A stretch of 64,000 bases of DNA from NCBI RefSeq assembly GCF_008039875.1, contig NZ_VRUU01000002.1:124001-188000 (forward strand), written 5' to 3'. Positions 9,449 through 18,708 of this stretch are shown one piece after another. Position numbers and translations under genes: made by a program. Origin of the DNA: Methylobacterium sp. WL119 (GTDB lineage Bacteria; Pseudomonadota; Alphaproteobacteria; Rhizobiales; Beijerinckiaceae). Each line of letters opens with the position of its first letter. Position 1 is the first letter of the stretch. Below the pieces are notes generated by a model that was given only the letters and a program-made list of their open reading frames with translations, was not told the origin of the DNA and did no database searches.

Positions 9449-10245
9449 CAGACGGCCACCGGCGCGCGGATGGCGGGATGGGGCTCGTAGCCCTCGATCG
9501 CGATGTCCTCGTAGCGGAAGGCGAACAGGTCGCGGACCTCCGGGTTGAGGCGCAGCGTCGGCAGCGGCCGCGGCGCGCGCGTGAGCTGGAGGCGCGCCTG
9601 GTCGAGGTGATTCCGGTAGAGATGCGCGTCACCGAAGCTGTGGACGAAATCGCCGGGGCGCAGCCCGGTGACCTGCGCGATCATCGCGGTCAGCAGGGCG
9701 TAGCTCGCGATGTTGAACGGCACGCCGAGGAAGACGTCGGCCGAGCGCTGGTAGAGCTGGCACGAGAGCCGCCCGTCGGCGACGTAGAACTGGAACAGGC
9801 AGTGGCACGGTGCCAGCGCCATCCGGTCGAGGTCGGCCGGGTTCCAGGCCGAGACGATGAGACGGCGCGAATCGGGATTGCGGCGGATCTCGTCGACGAC
9901 CCAGGCGATCTGGTCGACGGTGCCGCCGCCGGGCTTCTCCCAGGAACGCCACTGCTTGCCGTAGACCGGGCCGAGATCGCCCTGCGCGTCAGCCCACTCG
10001 TCCCAGATCGTCACGCCGTTGGCGCGCAGCGCGCCGACATTGGTGTCGCCGGTGAGGAACCACAGCAGCTCGTGGATGATCGAGCGCAGGTGCAGCTGCT
10101 TGGTGGTGACCAGGGGAAAGCCCCGGCCGAGATCGAACCGCATCTGGTGGCCGAACACCGAGAGGGTGCCGGTGCCGGTGCGGTCTTCCTTGGTGCAGCC
10201 CTCGTCGAGGATGCGGGTGAGCAGCTGGTGATACGCGTCCATCAT
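9448..10245 (-). CDS. thyA: Thymidylate synthase ThyA
   Basis: Methylates dUMP to dTMP using methylenetetrahydrofolate. At 265 residues it is nearly the same length as the E. coli enzyme. Visible signatures include [17 protein letters not shown], the [10 protein letters not shown] and GPVYGKQWR blocks, the active-site cysteine in [12 protein letters not shown], and [18 protein letters not shown]. Two tandem ATGs at 10245 and 10242 are possible starts. It heads a leftward thyA-folA operon, and selA starts divergently 118 bases away. Confidence 0.98.
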   Translation of the reverse strand: MMDAYHQLLTRILDEGCTKEDRTGTGTLSVFGHQMRFDLGRGFPLVTTKQLHLRSIIHELLWFLTGDTNVGALRANGVTIWDEWADAQGDLGPVYGKQWRSWEKPGGGTVDQIAWVVDEIRRNPDSRRLIVSAWNPADLDRMALAPCHCLFQFYVADGRLSCQLYQRSADVFLGVPFNIASYALLTAMIAQVTGLRPGDFVHSFGDAHLYRNHLDQARLQLTRAPRPLPTLRLNPEVRDLFAFRYEDIAIEGYEPHPAIRAPVAV

Positions 10246-10363
10246 CCGACTTCCTGCCCGCGTTCGCGGGCGTTGCCAAGAGCGGGTCGCGGGCGGAGGG
10301 CCGACGGCGCGCGTGCGGCTTCGCGGGACTGGATGGAGCGGTCCGACCTGCTATCACTCGTTC

Positions 10364-11785
10364 ATGGCTTCACGTGCGTCCGCTCCCCGTCCTCGCGAAC
10401 AGGCACAGGGCGCGCGACCTCCCTCCGTCGAGCGGCTTCTCGGTGACGAAGCCTCCGTCGCGCTGGTCGAGAGGTTCGGCCGAACCGCTCTCCGGGACGC
10501 GATCCGCGACGATCTCGCCGCGATCCGGGCCGGCGGGGACGGCGTGCCGGAGGCGGCCGAGATCCTCGCCCGCGTCGGCCATGCTCTGGCCCGGCAGGCG
10601 AGCCCGTCCTTGCGGCCGGTCTTCAACCTCACCGGCACCGTTCTGCACACCAATCTCGGCCGCGCCCTGCTGCCGCCCGAGGCGGCCGCCGCGGTATCGG
10701 CGGTGATGACGGGCGCGAGCAACCTTGAGTTCGACCTCGCCACGGGCGAGCGCGGCGAGCGCGACGACCATGTCGAGGCGCTGATCTGTCGGCTGACCGG
10801 GGCGGAGGCGGCGATCGTCGTCAACAACAACGCGGCGGCCGTCTTCCTCGTCCTGAACGCGCTCGCGATGCGCAAGGAGGTGGTGGTCTCCCGCGGCGAG
10901 CTCGTGGAGATCGGCGGCTCGTTCCGCGTGCCCGACGTGATGGCGCGGGCCGGGTGTCGCCTGCGCGAGGTCGGCACCACGAACCGGACCCACCTGCGCG
11001 ACTTCGACGAGGCGCTCGGCCCGCGCACCGGCCTGGTGATGCGGGTCCATCCCAGCAACTACGAGATCCGCGGGTTCACGGCGCAGCCCCGCGAGGAGGC
11101 GCTCGGCGCGCTCTGCCGCGAGCGCAGCGTGCCGCTGGCGCTCGACCTCGGCAGTGGCAGCCTGATCGATCTGGCCGCGCATGGCCTGCCGCCGGAGCCG
11201 ACCGTGCGGGCCGCCCTCGCCCATGCCGACCTCGTCACCTTCAGCGGCGACAAGCTCCTCGGCGGGGTCCAGTGCGGGATCGTCGCCGGGCGCGCCGACC
11301 TGCTGCGTAAGGTTCGCAAGAGCCCGTTGAAGCGCGCGTTGCGGGTCGACAAGATGACCTACGCCGCGCTCGAGGCGACGCTGCGGCTCTACCTGCATCC
11401 CGAGCGCTTGGCCGAGCGCCTGCCGACGCTGCGCCTCCTGACGCGCCCGGCCGAGGCGATCGACGCCCAGGCGCGCCGGCTCGCGCCGGAGGTGGCACGT
11501 CGCCTCGCCGGCCGGGCGGAGGTCGCGGTCGCGGCCTGCAGCAGCCAGATCGGCTCGGGCGCCCTGCCGGTGGAGACCCTGCCGAGCGCCTGTCTGGTCC
11601 TGACCCCGCCCGCGGGCGAGGGCGGGCGCCGCGGCGGTGCCTGGCCGAAGCGCATGGCCGCCCTCCTGCGCGATCTGCCGGTCCCGGTGATCGGCCGGAT
11701 CGCCGACGGCGCCCTGCACCTCGACCTGCGCACGCTTGAGGACGAGCCCGGCCTGCTCGCGAGCCTCGACGCGCTCGCCGCCTGA
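10364..11785 (+). CDS. selA: L-seryl-tRNA(Sec) selenium transferase SelA
   Basis: Pyridoxal-phosphate enzyme converting Ser-tRNA(Sec) to Sec-tRNA(Sec), 473 residues. Family signatures are [17 protein letters not shown] near residue 90, [19 protein letters not shown], the [11 protein letters not shown] block, and the PLP-lysine motif [14 protein letters not shown] 10364 begins the typical N-terminus; the upstream GTG would extend into the thyA intergenic region. selB is not immediately downstream and no selB, selD or selC (tRNA-Sec) is visible in this window. The oxidoreductase at 15997 is not visibly a selenoprotein. Function as a true selenium transferase therefore needs those partners elsewhere in the genome. 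Confidence 0.93.
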   Translation: MASRASAPRPREQAQGARPPSVERLLGDEASVALVERFGRTALRDAIRDDLAAIRAGGDGVPEAAEILARVGHALARQASPSLRPVFNLTGTVLHTNLGRALLPPEAAAAVSAVMTGASNLEFDLATGERGERDDHVEALICRLTGAEAAIVVNNNAAAVFLVLNALAMRKEVVVSRGELVEIGGSFRVPDVMARAGCRLREVGTTNRTHLRDFDEALGPRTGLVMRVHPSNYEIRGFTAQPREEALGALCRERSVPLALDLGSGSLIDLAAHGLPPEPTVRAALAHADLVTFSGDKLLGGVQCGIVAGRADLLRKVRKSPLKRALRVDKMTYAALEATLRLYLHPERLAERLPTLRLLTRPAEAIDAQARRLAPEVARRLAGRAEVAVAACSSQIGSGALPVETLPSACLVLTPPAGEGGRRGGAWPKRMAALLRDLPVPVIGRIADGALHLDLRTLEDEPGLLASLDALAA

Positions 11786-11791
11786 GACGGC

Positions 11792-11825
11792 AAGTGGCTC
11801 CATGCAATAAGTGGCTCTATGCAAT
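11792..11825. repeat. Tandem 17-bp direct repeat upstream of ohrR
   Basis: Two adjacent 17-base copies, 11792-11808 and 11809-11825, differ at one base (AAGTGGCTCCATGCAAT and AAGTGGCTCTATGCAAT). They sit just after selA and about 100 bases before the ohrR start. They could be a regulator site or a simple duplication. Confidence 0.9.
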
Positions 11826-11926
11826 GAGGTTTGCGACGGAATTTCACGTTCGCCCCCTCACCGATCGGACATATCGTGCTATGCGGGAAGGCCGGGGCGA
11901 CGCGCGAGCGCGACGGAGACTCGCGC

Positions 11927-12433
11927 GTGACGATGTGGGCGACTGAGATGGCGTGCATGACGGAGGCGACGCGGGAGGCGCCCGAGGCGGAAGCCGAGCG
12001 GACCAGGGATCCCCTGCTGCTCGACAACCAGCTCTGCTACGCCCTCTATGCGGCCGCGCACCGGATGACGAAGTCATACCGCCCGCTGCTGGAGCGGATC
12101 GGGCTGACCTACCCGCAATATCTCGTGCTGATGGTCCTGTGGGAGACCGACGGGGTCACCGTCTCCGAAATCGGGCGGCGCCTGCGCCTCGATTCCGGCA
12201 CGCTGACGCCGGTGCTCAAGCGGCTCGAGGCGGCCGGCTTGCTCCAGCGCAACCGACGCCGCTCCGACGAGCGCGAGGTCGAGATCGCCCTGACCGAGAA
12301 GGGGCGTGCCCTGCGCGCCGACGCGGCGGAGGTGCGCCAGAGCGTCATGTGCCAGCTCGATCTGACCGAGCCCGAGGTGCAGGCGATGCGCATCGACCTG
12401 AACCACCTCATCGACAGCCTGTCGAAGGACTGA
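11927..12433 (+). CDS. ohrR: Organic-peroxide-sensing MarR-family repressor OhrR
   Basis: MarR winged-helix repressor. The region [23 protein letters not shown] followed by [15 protein letters not shown] is diagnostic of OhrR, and the cysteine in LCYALY is the peroxide-reactive residue of that family. The wing helix carries [18 protein letters not shown] and [18 protein letters not shown] second cysteine (SVMCQL) lies near the position of the resolving cysteine in two-cysteine OhrR proteins. No ohr peroxidase gene is adjacent in this window. GTG 11927 is chosen because GGAG precedes it by eight bases; ATGs at 11933, 11948 and 11957 are alternatives. It converges on the SRPBCC gene with 13 bases between. 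Confidence 0.88.
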   Translation: MTMWATEMACMTEATREAPEAEAERTRDPLLLDNQLCYALYAAAHRMTKSYRPLLERIGLTYPQYLVLMVLWETDGVTVSEIGRRLRLDSGTLTPVLKRLEAAGLLQRNRRRSDEREVEIALTEKGRALRADAAEVRQSVMCQLDLTEPEVQAMRIDLNHLIDSLSKD

Positions 12434-12446
12434 CCGCACGGCTCGC

Positions 12447-12968
12447 CTAGGGAGCGGCTTCCTTGGCGATGCCGGCGAGGCCCGCCTCGTAGACGCCGGC
12501 GATGTCGGCGACCGCCTCGGCCTCGGTCATCCCCTCCGCCTCGAAGCGCGCGGTCCAGGTGACCGTCGCGCCCTTGCCGATCGGCGTGACCGAGAGCGTC
12601 GACGTGTAGTCCTTCGCGGGCAACGGCCCGGAGACGAGCCTGTAGGAATAGCTCAGCGCCGCCTCGTCCCGCGCGGTCTCGATCTCGATGAGCGTGCCGA
12701 GGCCGCCCGCCGCGACGAGGGCGCGCACCGGGGCGCCGTCTTCCGATGACAGCGTGCAGCGCGTCACCTGCGGGTGCCACCGCGCGATGTCGCAGAAGCC
12801 GCCGATCAACGACCAGATCGCGGCGGGCGGCGCGGCGACGATGCGGGAGCGGGTCACTTCCAGCGCCGAGGCGGCCCCGGCATGCGCGACGATGCCGAGC
12901 GAGACCGCGAAGACGAGGTGCCCGTGCGACGGCTTGCGGATCCCGGTCGTGCGCGCTCGCGTCTGCAT
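12447..12968 (-). CDS. Exported SRPBCC (polyketide cyclase/START-like) protein
   Basis: About 173 residues. An N-terminal signal-like segment ([19 protein letters not shown]) precedes a START-like domain that begins [29 protein letters not shown]. This fold binds small hydrophobic ligands in a deep cavity. Cores of this subgroup end with a helix like the one seen here ([19 protein letters not shown]). No catalytic residues can be assigned and the ligand is unknown. ATG 12968 has GAGG six bases upstream; a GTG at 12998 would add ten residues. It stands alone, convergent with ohrR and close behind the amylase gene. Confidence 0.75.
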   Translation of the reverse strand: MQTRARTTGIRKPSHGHLVFAVSLGIVAHAGAASALEVTRSRIVAAPPAAIWSLIGGFCDIARWHPQVTRCTLSSEDGAPVRALVAAGGLGTLIEIETARDEAALSYSYRLVSGPLPAKDYTSTLSVTPIGKGATVTWTARFEAEGMTEAEAVADIAGVYEAGLAGIAKEAAP

Positions 12969-13019
12969 GGTCGGCCTCGTCCGCTTCACGATCTCCACCT
13001 AGGGCGGCGCGCCTGGCGA

Positions 13020-14354
13020 TCACGCCTTTGCCGCGAGGATCGCCCATCCGTGCGGCGAAAGGCGGATGCGGGCCTGGGCTTCGCCCTCGCCGATCACCTC
13101 GCCCTGCCCGGCTTCGAGGCCGAGCGCGCCCGGCGCCGGCTGCTCCGACGGCTCGTTCGACAGGTTAAGGGCGAGGAGGAGCCGTTGCCCGTCGCCGTGC
13201 GCTTCCAGCGTCAGGGCGGTGTTGGTCAGGTGCAGCGCGCGCGTCCGCGCCGTGTGCAGCCACGGATGCCGCCGGCGCAGGGCGATGAGGTCCTGATGCA
13301 GCCGGTAGGTCGGCCAGCCTTCCGGCGCGAGGTCGTCGGGGCTCGGGGGGAAGGCCGGGCGGACGGCGTCGTCGCCGCCGGCCCGGTCCTCCTTGATGCC
13401 GCGGAAGGCCTGCTCGTCGCCGGCATAGATCGAGGGCGTGCCGCCGACGGTGAGCAGCACCGCCAGGGCATGGGGCAGGTGCCGGATGTCGGCGATCCGG
13501 CTCGCGATCCGGGTGACGTCGTGGTTGCCGACGAAGGTCATCGGCACGAAGGCGTCGAGAAAGTCGTCGTGCCGCTTCAGGGCGTGTGCCAGCTCGAACA
13601 GGTTGCGGTCGTTGAAGCCGCTCCAGATTGCCTTCCACAGCTCGTACTGCGTCACCGAATCGAGGCCGGTCTCGGCGAGCATGCCGGCGTAATCGCCGTG
13701 GATCACCTCGCCGACGAGGTAGGCGTCCGGATGCGCCGCGCGGACCCGCGGCAGGACGCGCGTCCAGAAGGCGCGCGGGACGGCGTAGGCCGCGTCGAGG
13801 CGCCAGCCGTCTGCGCCGCGGGCCAGCCAGTGGTTCATCACCGCGACGACGTGGTCGGCGACCTCTGGGTGGTCGTGGTTCAGGGTGACCAGGGCGCTGT
13901 GGCCCTCGAAGCAGCGGTGGTCCGGTACGTCGCCGGGGTTGGTGCCCTCCGGCCAGGACAGGTGGAACCAGCCGGCCCGGGCGGCGGACGGGCCCTCGTC
14001 GAGGACAGTGCGGAACGCCGGAAAATCCTGCCCGACATGGTTGAACACGCCGTCGAGCAGGACCTTCAGCCCGCGGGCATGGGCCGCCGCGATCAGCCGG
14101 TCGAAGTCGGCCTCGTCGCCGAGCCGCGGGTCGATGCGCAGGTAGTCGATCGTGTCGTAGCCGTGGGTCTCGGACGCGAAGATCGGGCCGAGCGCGAGGC
14201 CGGTCGCGCCGAGATCGGCGGCGTAGTCGAGCCAGGCGACGATGTGGTCCAGGCGATGCGCGACCTCGGCGCCGCGTCGGCGCGTGCCTTCCGCCCCGAC
14301 GAAGCCGAGCGGGTAGACCTGCCACCACACGGTGTCGCGAATCCAGTCGGGCAT
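13020..14354 (-). CDS. Alpha-amylase-family glycosidase (GH13-like)
   Basis: Cytoplasmic enzyme of about 444 residues; no signal peptide. The N-terminus is [17 protein letters not shown]. The four GH13 conserved regions are present: DGVFNHVG (I), GWRLDAAYA with the nucleophile aspartate (II), YLVGEVIHG with the acid/base glutamate (III), and FVGNHDVTR (IV). A short beta domain follows (LLLALNLSN). The substrate could be maltodextrin, glycogen-derived oligosaccharide or trehalose-related; it cannot be narrowed. Start ATG 14354 is the natural one for the family; the in-frame reading region upstream, running through the pentapeptide gene in another frame, is not real. Confidence 0.9.
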   Translation of the reverse strand: MPDWIRDTVWWQVYPLGFVGAEGTRRRGAEVAHRLDHIVAWLDYAADLGATGLALGPIFASETHGYDTIDYLRIDPRLGDEADFDRLIAAAHARGLKVLLDGVFNHVGQDFPAFRTVLDEGPSAARAGWFHLSWPEGTNPGDVPDHRCFEGHSALVTLNHDHPEVADHVVAVMNHWLARGADGWRLDAAYAVPRAFWTRVLPRVRAAHPDAYLVGEVIHGDYAGMLAETGLDSVTQYELWKAIWSGFNDRNLFELAHALKRHDDFLDAFVPMTFVGNHDVTRIASRIADIRHLPHALAVLLTVGGTPSIYAGDEQAFRGIKEDRAGGDDAVRPAFPPSPDDLAPEGWPTYRLHQDLIALRRRHPWLHTARTRALHLTNTALTLEAHGDGQRLLLALNLSNEPSEQPAPGALGLEAGQGEVIGEGEAQARIRLSPHGWAILAAKA

Positions 14355-14416
14355 GAAGGTGCGTGATCCTCGGCCGGCGCGGCCCTGCCCCGTGACATAG
14401 GGCGCACCCGGCAAAA

Positions 14417-15811
14417 TCAGCGGCGCAGCCGGTTGCCGAGCACGAAGCCGTACAACCCCATCAGGATGATGCCGGCGGCGCCTTCGATGCCGACGAGCAG
14501 GTTGGTGAAGCGGCCGATCGGCTTGACGCCGATCTCCGGCGGGTTCGCCGTCATCATGTTGAGCGCGCTGTAGCTCAGCCAGTCGACGGCGTTCCGGGTC
14601 GGCTCGGTCGACCCGTCCGGGATCAGGCCGCCGGCGAAACCGAACAGGACCGCGAAGACGACGATCAGGATGGCGAAGGCGCGGGCGATCCGCGACAGGC
14701 TCTCGCCGTAGTCGCACAGCCACTCGACGAAGCGGTCCGAAGTCCAGCGGTAGCCGTGGCGCAGGAACGCCCGCCCGTCCCGTGCGGTCCAGGCCGCGCG
14801 GGTCTTCTCCCCGGCCTCGAACCGTCCCATCCTTCGGCCGCGCTTGTACGCCCAGCTCGCCTCGTCGTGGCTCCCGATGCTCTTCAGGTTCTGCTCCAGC
14901 GCGAGGTAGCTCGCCTGCGCGCCGGTGTAGTCGCCCGCGGCCTCCTCGCCGACCATGCCGCCGAGCTGCTCGATCCGCATCCGCGTGCCGTTGAGCCAGG
15001 CGCCGGCGAAGCGGGCATGGTGCAGCTTGCACGTGACGAAGTTGAGCCGGACCAGGCTGGTCTCCGAGAGGTCCGCGCCGGAGAGGTCGGCGCCGTCGAG
15101 CTTGACGTTCGAGAGGTTGGCGCCGCGAAGCCGCGAGCCGACGAGGCGCGCCTTGGTCAGGCTCGCGCCCTCGAAGTCCGCGTGCGTCAGGTTCACGTCG
15201 GAGAGGTCGGCCTCGTCGAGCCGCGCCCCCTTGAAGCTGGTGTCGTCGGCATCCGCCCCGGTGAAGTCCGCGCCCCACAGGTCGGCGCCGGAGAAGTTCG
15301 CGCCGTCGAGCAGCGCCTGCGGGAACTTCGCGAAGCGCAACGCCGCGTCGTCGAAGCGTGCATCCTCCAGCATCGCCTCGCGGAAGCTCGCCTGGCCGGC
15401 GACGATGCCCCGGAAATCGGTGCCGCTGAGGTCGGCCTCGCCGAGGTCGGCCTCTTCCAGGTTCGCGCCGGCGAAGGTGGCGGAGCGGCCGACCGCGCCG
15501 GAGAGGTTCGCCCGCCGCAGGTTCGCGGCCGAGAGGTTCGCCCCTTCCATCCGGGCCCGGTCGAGGACCGCGTCGGCGAGGTTCAGGCCGCCGCATTCGG
15601 GGTCCCACCACGCCGGCGCGGGCGCCTCCGGGTCGATGCGCTGCGCGAGCGTTGCGCCCGCGGCGTCGATGCGCACGAGATCGAGCCCGTGCTCGCCGGT
15701 CCCGAAGCGGGTGCTCCCCGCGGCGGCGATCCGGTCGAGGACCGCTTCGGTTCGGGCGTCGCGCGGGGCGTCTGCGGCGCGCGGCAGCGGGGTCTCGTTC
15801 CGGTCGGACAA
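14417..15811 (-). CDS. Pentapeptide-repeat protein with C-terminal two-helix membrane module
   Basis: About 464 residues. Roughly residues 70-275 are A(D/N)Lxx pentapeptide repeats (for example GANLSAANLRRANLSGA), which fold into a right-handed quadrilateral beta-helix. A linker with WAYKRGRR follows. The C-terminus has two hydrophobic helices (IARAFAILIVVFAVLFGFA and NLLVGIEGAAGIILMGLYGF) flanking a re-entrant-like SYSALNMMTAN segment, reminiscent of two-transmembrane ion channels. Function is unknown. The only upstream start seen is TTG 15811 with no convincing ribosome site, and GTG about 45 codons in is an alternative. It runs in the same direction as the amylase gene, 62 bases before its start. 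Confidence 0.82.
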   Translation of the reverse strand: MSDRNETPLPRAADAPRDARTEAVLDRIAAAGSTRFGTGEHGLDLVRIDAAGATLAQRIDPEAPAPAWWDPECGGLNLADAVLDRARMEGANLSAANLRRANLSGAVGRSATFAGANLEEADLGEADLSGTDFRGIVAGQASFREAMLEDARFDDAALRFAKFPQALLDGANFSGADLWGADFTGADADDTSFKGARLDEADLSDVNLTHADFEGASLTKARLVGSRLRGANLSNVKLDGADLSGADLSETSLVRLNFVTCKLHHARFAGAWLNGTRMRIEQLGGMVGEEAAGDYTGAQASYLALEQNLKSIGSHDEASWAYKRGRRMGRFEAGEKTRAAWTARDGRAFLRHGYRWTSDRFVEWLCDYGESLSRIARAFAILIVVFAVLFGFAGGLIPDGSTEPTRNAVDWLSYSALNMMTANPPEIGVKPIGRFTNLLVGIEGAAGIILMGLYGFVLGNRLRR

Positions 15812-15996
15812 TCGGGGGCGTGCTTTCGATGATGGCCGGGGCGAGCCGTAGCACGGCCGACCGTCCGCCGCCGACCCTGCGCGCGCGCGATGTTTGCCGC
15901 ATGCGCCCGACCGGACCCTTTCGCACCGACGGACGGTTCTTCCCCGATGATCGCGCCTTCGGCCCGATCCGCGAACGCGAAGTTGGAGTCTCGGGA

Positions 15997-18288
15997 ATGA
16001 CGGATTCGGTGCAGCTCGATCCCTACGAGGGGCCGGCCGGCGGCTGGGGGTCGGCGAAGTCGCTGACCGAGATCCTGCTGCGCGAGCAGATCCCCGTCAC
16101 CGGCGGGTTGATGCTGCGCCACCAAAACAAGCCCGGCGGGTTCATGTGCGTCAGCTGCGCCTGGGCCAAGCCCGGCAAGCCGGCGGTGTTCGAGTATTGC
16201 GAGAACGGCGCCAAGGCCACCGCGTGGGAGGTGACGCGCAAGCGCGTCGGCGCCGACTTCTTCGCCGCCCATACCGTGACCGAGCTCGCCGGCTGGCGCG
16301 ACTACGATCTCGAGGAGCTCGGCCGCCTCACCGTGCCGCTGCGCTGGGACGCGGCGACCGACCGGTACCGGCCGGTCTCGTGGGACGACGCCTTCGCGGA
16401 GATCGGCGCCGAGCTGAAGGCGCTCGAGCCGAAGCAGGCGGTGTTCTACGCCTCGGGCCGCGCCTCGCTCGAGACCTCGTACATGTACGGCCTGCTGGCG
16501 CGGCTCTACGGCAACAACAACCTGCCCGACTCGTCGAACATGTGCCACGAATCGACCTCCGTGGCCCTGCCCGAGAGCATCGGCTCGCCGGTCGGCACCG
16601 TGTTGCTGGAGGCGTTCGAGCATACCGACTGCATCCTGTTCTTCGGCCAGAACCCCGGCTCGAACGCGCCGCGGATGCTGCACCCGCTGCAGGACGCCAG
16701 CCGGCGCGGCGTCCCGATCATCACCTTCAACCCGTTCCGCGAGCGCGGGCTGGAGCGCTTCACCAACCCGCAGGCGCCGCTCGAGATGCTGACGCGATCC
16801 GAGACGCGGATCTCGTCGCAGTACCTCCAGGTGAAGGCCGGCGGCGACCTCGGGGCGATCTACGGCATCTGCAAGGCGCTGCTGGCGCTCGATGACGCGG
16901 CGATCGCGAGCGGGGCGGAGCGGGTTCTCGACACCGCCTTCATCGCCGAGCACACCCAGGGCTTCGAGGCGTTCGCGGCCTCCGTGCGCGAAAAGACCTG
17001 GGACCAGCTCGAGCGGCATTCCGGCCTGACGCGGAAGGCCTTGGAGCAGACGGCCGCGACCTACGCCAAGGCGAAGGCGACGATCGGCGTCTACGGAATG
17101 GGGCTGACGCAGCACCGCATGGGCGTCGAGACGGTGCAGGCCCTGGTCAATCTGCTCCTGATGCGCGGCAACATCGGGAAGCGCGGCGCCGGCATCTGCC
17201 CGGTCCGGGGGCACTCCAACGTCCAGGGGCAGCGCACGGTCGGCATCACCGAGAAGCCGGAGCTGGTGCCGAACGACAAGCTGCGGCAGCTCTACGATTT
17301 CGAGCCGCCGATGGAGAAGGGCCTCAACACCGTCGAGGCCTGCGAGGGCATCCTCGACGGGTCGGTGAAGGCGTTCGTGGCGCTCGGCGGGAACTTCATC
17401 CGCGCCGTCCCTGAGACCACGCTGATGGAGGCGGCCTGGAAGACGCTGCGCCTGACGGTGCAGATCTCGACCAAGCTCAACCGCAACCACCTGATCCACG
17501 GCGAGGTCGCCTACATCCTGCCCTGCCTCGGCCGGATCGAGATCGACCAGCAGGCCGGAGGACGGCAGGCGGTCTCGATGGAGGATTCGACCGCGTGCAT
17601 CCACGGCTCGAAGGGCTATGCCGAGCCGGCGGGACCGGAACTGCTTTCCGAGCCGCGGATCGTCGCCGGGATCGCCAAGGCGACGCTGGCGCCCAATCCG
17701 CGAATCGACTGGGATCGCTGGGGCAGCGACTACGCCAGCGTGCGCGACGCGATCGAGGCGACCTATCCGGATCAGTTCAAGGACTTCAACGCGCGGATGT
17801 GGACGCCCGGCGGCTTCCGCCGTCCGATCCCCGCGGCCGACCGCGATTGGAAGACCGAGAGCGGCAAGGCGAACTTCGTCACCCCCCGCGGGCTGTCGGC
17901 CGATCCCGACACCGAGCAGGCTGATCCGGACGTGATGCGTCTCATCACGATGCGGTCGAACGATCAGTTCAACACCACGATCTACGGCTACGACGATCGC
18001 TTCCGCGGCGTCAAAGGCACGCGCATGGTGCTGTTCATGAACCGCGACGACATCGCCCGCCTCGGCCTGCGCGATGCGCAGAACGTCGATCTCGTCGGTG
18101 CGGCCAACGACCAGGTCGTTCGGCGGGTGGATGGGTTTCGGGTGCTCGCCTACGACATCCCGAAGGGTTGCGTCGGCGGCTACTACCCCGAATGCAATCC
18201 GCTGATCCCGCTCTGGCACCATGCCGAGCGCAGCAAGGTGCCCGCGGCGAAGTCGGTCCCGGTGCGGATCGAGGTCGCCTCGGCCTGA
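15997..18288 (+). CDS. FdhF/YdeP-family molybdopterin oxidoreductase, candidate formate dehydrogenase FDH4 alpha subunit
   Basis: 763-residue Mo/W-bis-MGD enzyme. The N-terminus has CVSCAW and then FEYCENGAKATAWE, the shortened cysteine pattern of the YdeP subgroup. The central domains carry FYASGRASLETSYMYGLLAR, NMCHESTSVAL and LFFGQNPGSNAPRM. RGNIGKRGAGICPVRGHSNVQG is the cofactor-binding signature. The C-terminal beta-barrel contains RSNDQFNTTIYGYDDRF. Methylobacterium extorquens has an enzyme of this type (Fdh4A) needed for formate oxidation, so that role is plausible here by homology. No in-frame TGA is present. ATG 15997 has GGAG eight bases upstream. No fdhD or second subunit is adjacent. 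Symbol withheld because related oxidoreductases cannot be excluded. Confidence 0.85.
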   Translation: MTDSVQLDPYEGPAGGWGSAKSLTEILLREQIPVTGGLMLRHQNKPGGFMCVSCAWAKPGKPAVFEYCENGAKATAWEVTRKRVGADFFAAHTVTELAGWRDYDLEELGRLTVPLRWDAATDRYRPVSWDDAFAEIGAELKALEPKQAVFYASGRASLETSYMYGLLARLYGNNNLPDSSNMCHESTSVALPESIGSPVGTVLLEAFEHTDCILFFGQNPGSNAPRMLHPLQDASRRGVPIITFNPFRERGLERFTNPQAPLEMLTRSETRISSQYLQVKAGGDLGAIYGICKALLALDDAAIASGAERVLDTAFIAEHTQGFEAFAASVREKTWDQLERHSGLTRKALEQTAATYAKAKATIGVYGMGLTQHRMGVETVQALVNLLLMRGNIGKRGAGICPVRGHSNVQGQRTVGITEKPELVPNDKLRQLYDFEPPMEKGLNTVEACEGILDGSVKAFVALGGNFIRAVPETTLMEAAWKTLRLTVQISTKLNRNHLIHGEVAYILPCLGRIEIDQQAGGRQAVSMEDSTACIHGSKGYAEPAGPELLSEPRIVAGIAKATLAPNPRIDWDRWGSDYASVRDAIEATYPDQFKDFNARMWTPGGFRRPIPAADRDWKTESGKANFVTPRGLSADPDTEQADPDVMRLITMRSNDQFNTTIYGYDDRFRGVKGTRMVLFMNRDDIARLGLRDAQNVDLVGAANDQVVRRVDGFRVLAYDIPKGCVGGYYPECNPLIPLWHHAERSKVPAAKSVPVRIEVASA

Positions 18289-18391
18289 GACCGGTCGCGG
18301 GCGAGGGACGACCGGCGCTTGGCGGGCGCCGATCCGACGGGTGATCGATCATGGAACGCCGGCCCGAGCCTTTCGGGTCGGCGTTGGGCCG

Positions 18392-18607
18392 TCAGCCCTC
18401 GGCCTGTATCTCGGGCGCCATGTAAGGGCGGCCCTCGGCGGTCAGCGCCCGGTCGACGGCCTCGATCGCGACGAGGATGCGGGTCAGGTCCTCGGCCATC
18501 GAGACCGGCGCGAGATCGATCCCGGCGAGCCGCTTGGTCATCGCGTTGCGCTGGCGTGCGAGCACGGTTCGGGCGCGGTGCAGGTCTTCGATTTCGTCGG
18601 CCATCAT
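18392..18607 (-). CDS. Small helical protein of unknown function
   Basis: About 71 residues, highly charged, predicted alpha-helical (MADEIEDLHRARTVLARQRN then an amphipathic helix IDLAPVSMAEDLTRILVAIEAVD). No signal peptide, membrane segment or known motif is recognised. ATG 18607 (or the adjacent ATG 18604) is supported by AAGGGA at good spacing. It converges on the FdhF/YdeP gene, ending 103 bases from that stop. The proximity does not establish a link to formate oxidation. Confidence 0.6.
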   Translation of the reverse strand: MMADEIEDLHRARTVLARQRNAMTKRLAGIDLAPVSMAEDLTRILVAIEAVDRALTAEGRPYMAPEIQAEG

Positions 18608-18651
18608 GATGTGAGTTTCCCTTCGGCCCGGCACGGTATCCGGCCGGCAGC

Positions 18652-18684
18652 AAAAAGCCCCGCGACCCTCTCGGCCGCGGGGCT
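18652..18684 (-). terminator. Intrinsic terminator of the BA14K gene
   Basis: A 9-bp stem AGCCCCGCG/CGCGGGGCT (18656-18664 with 18676-18684, 11-base loop) followed on the minus strand by TTTTT at 18656-18652. It lies just beyond the stop of the leftward gene at 18709. Confidence 0.85.
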
Positions 18685-18708
18685 CTCCTTCAGTTCGGTA
18701 CGATGCCG

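Noticed and set aside
13020-15926. Single 968-codon protein fusing the pentapeptide-gene strand with the amylase
   Set aside because: The part before 14354 is a low-complexity out-of-frame reading of the pentapeptide gene; the amylase starts naturally at ATG 14354.
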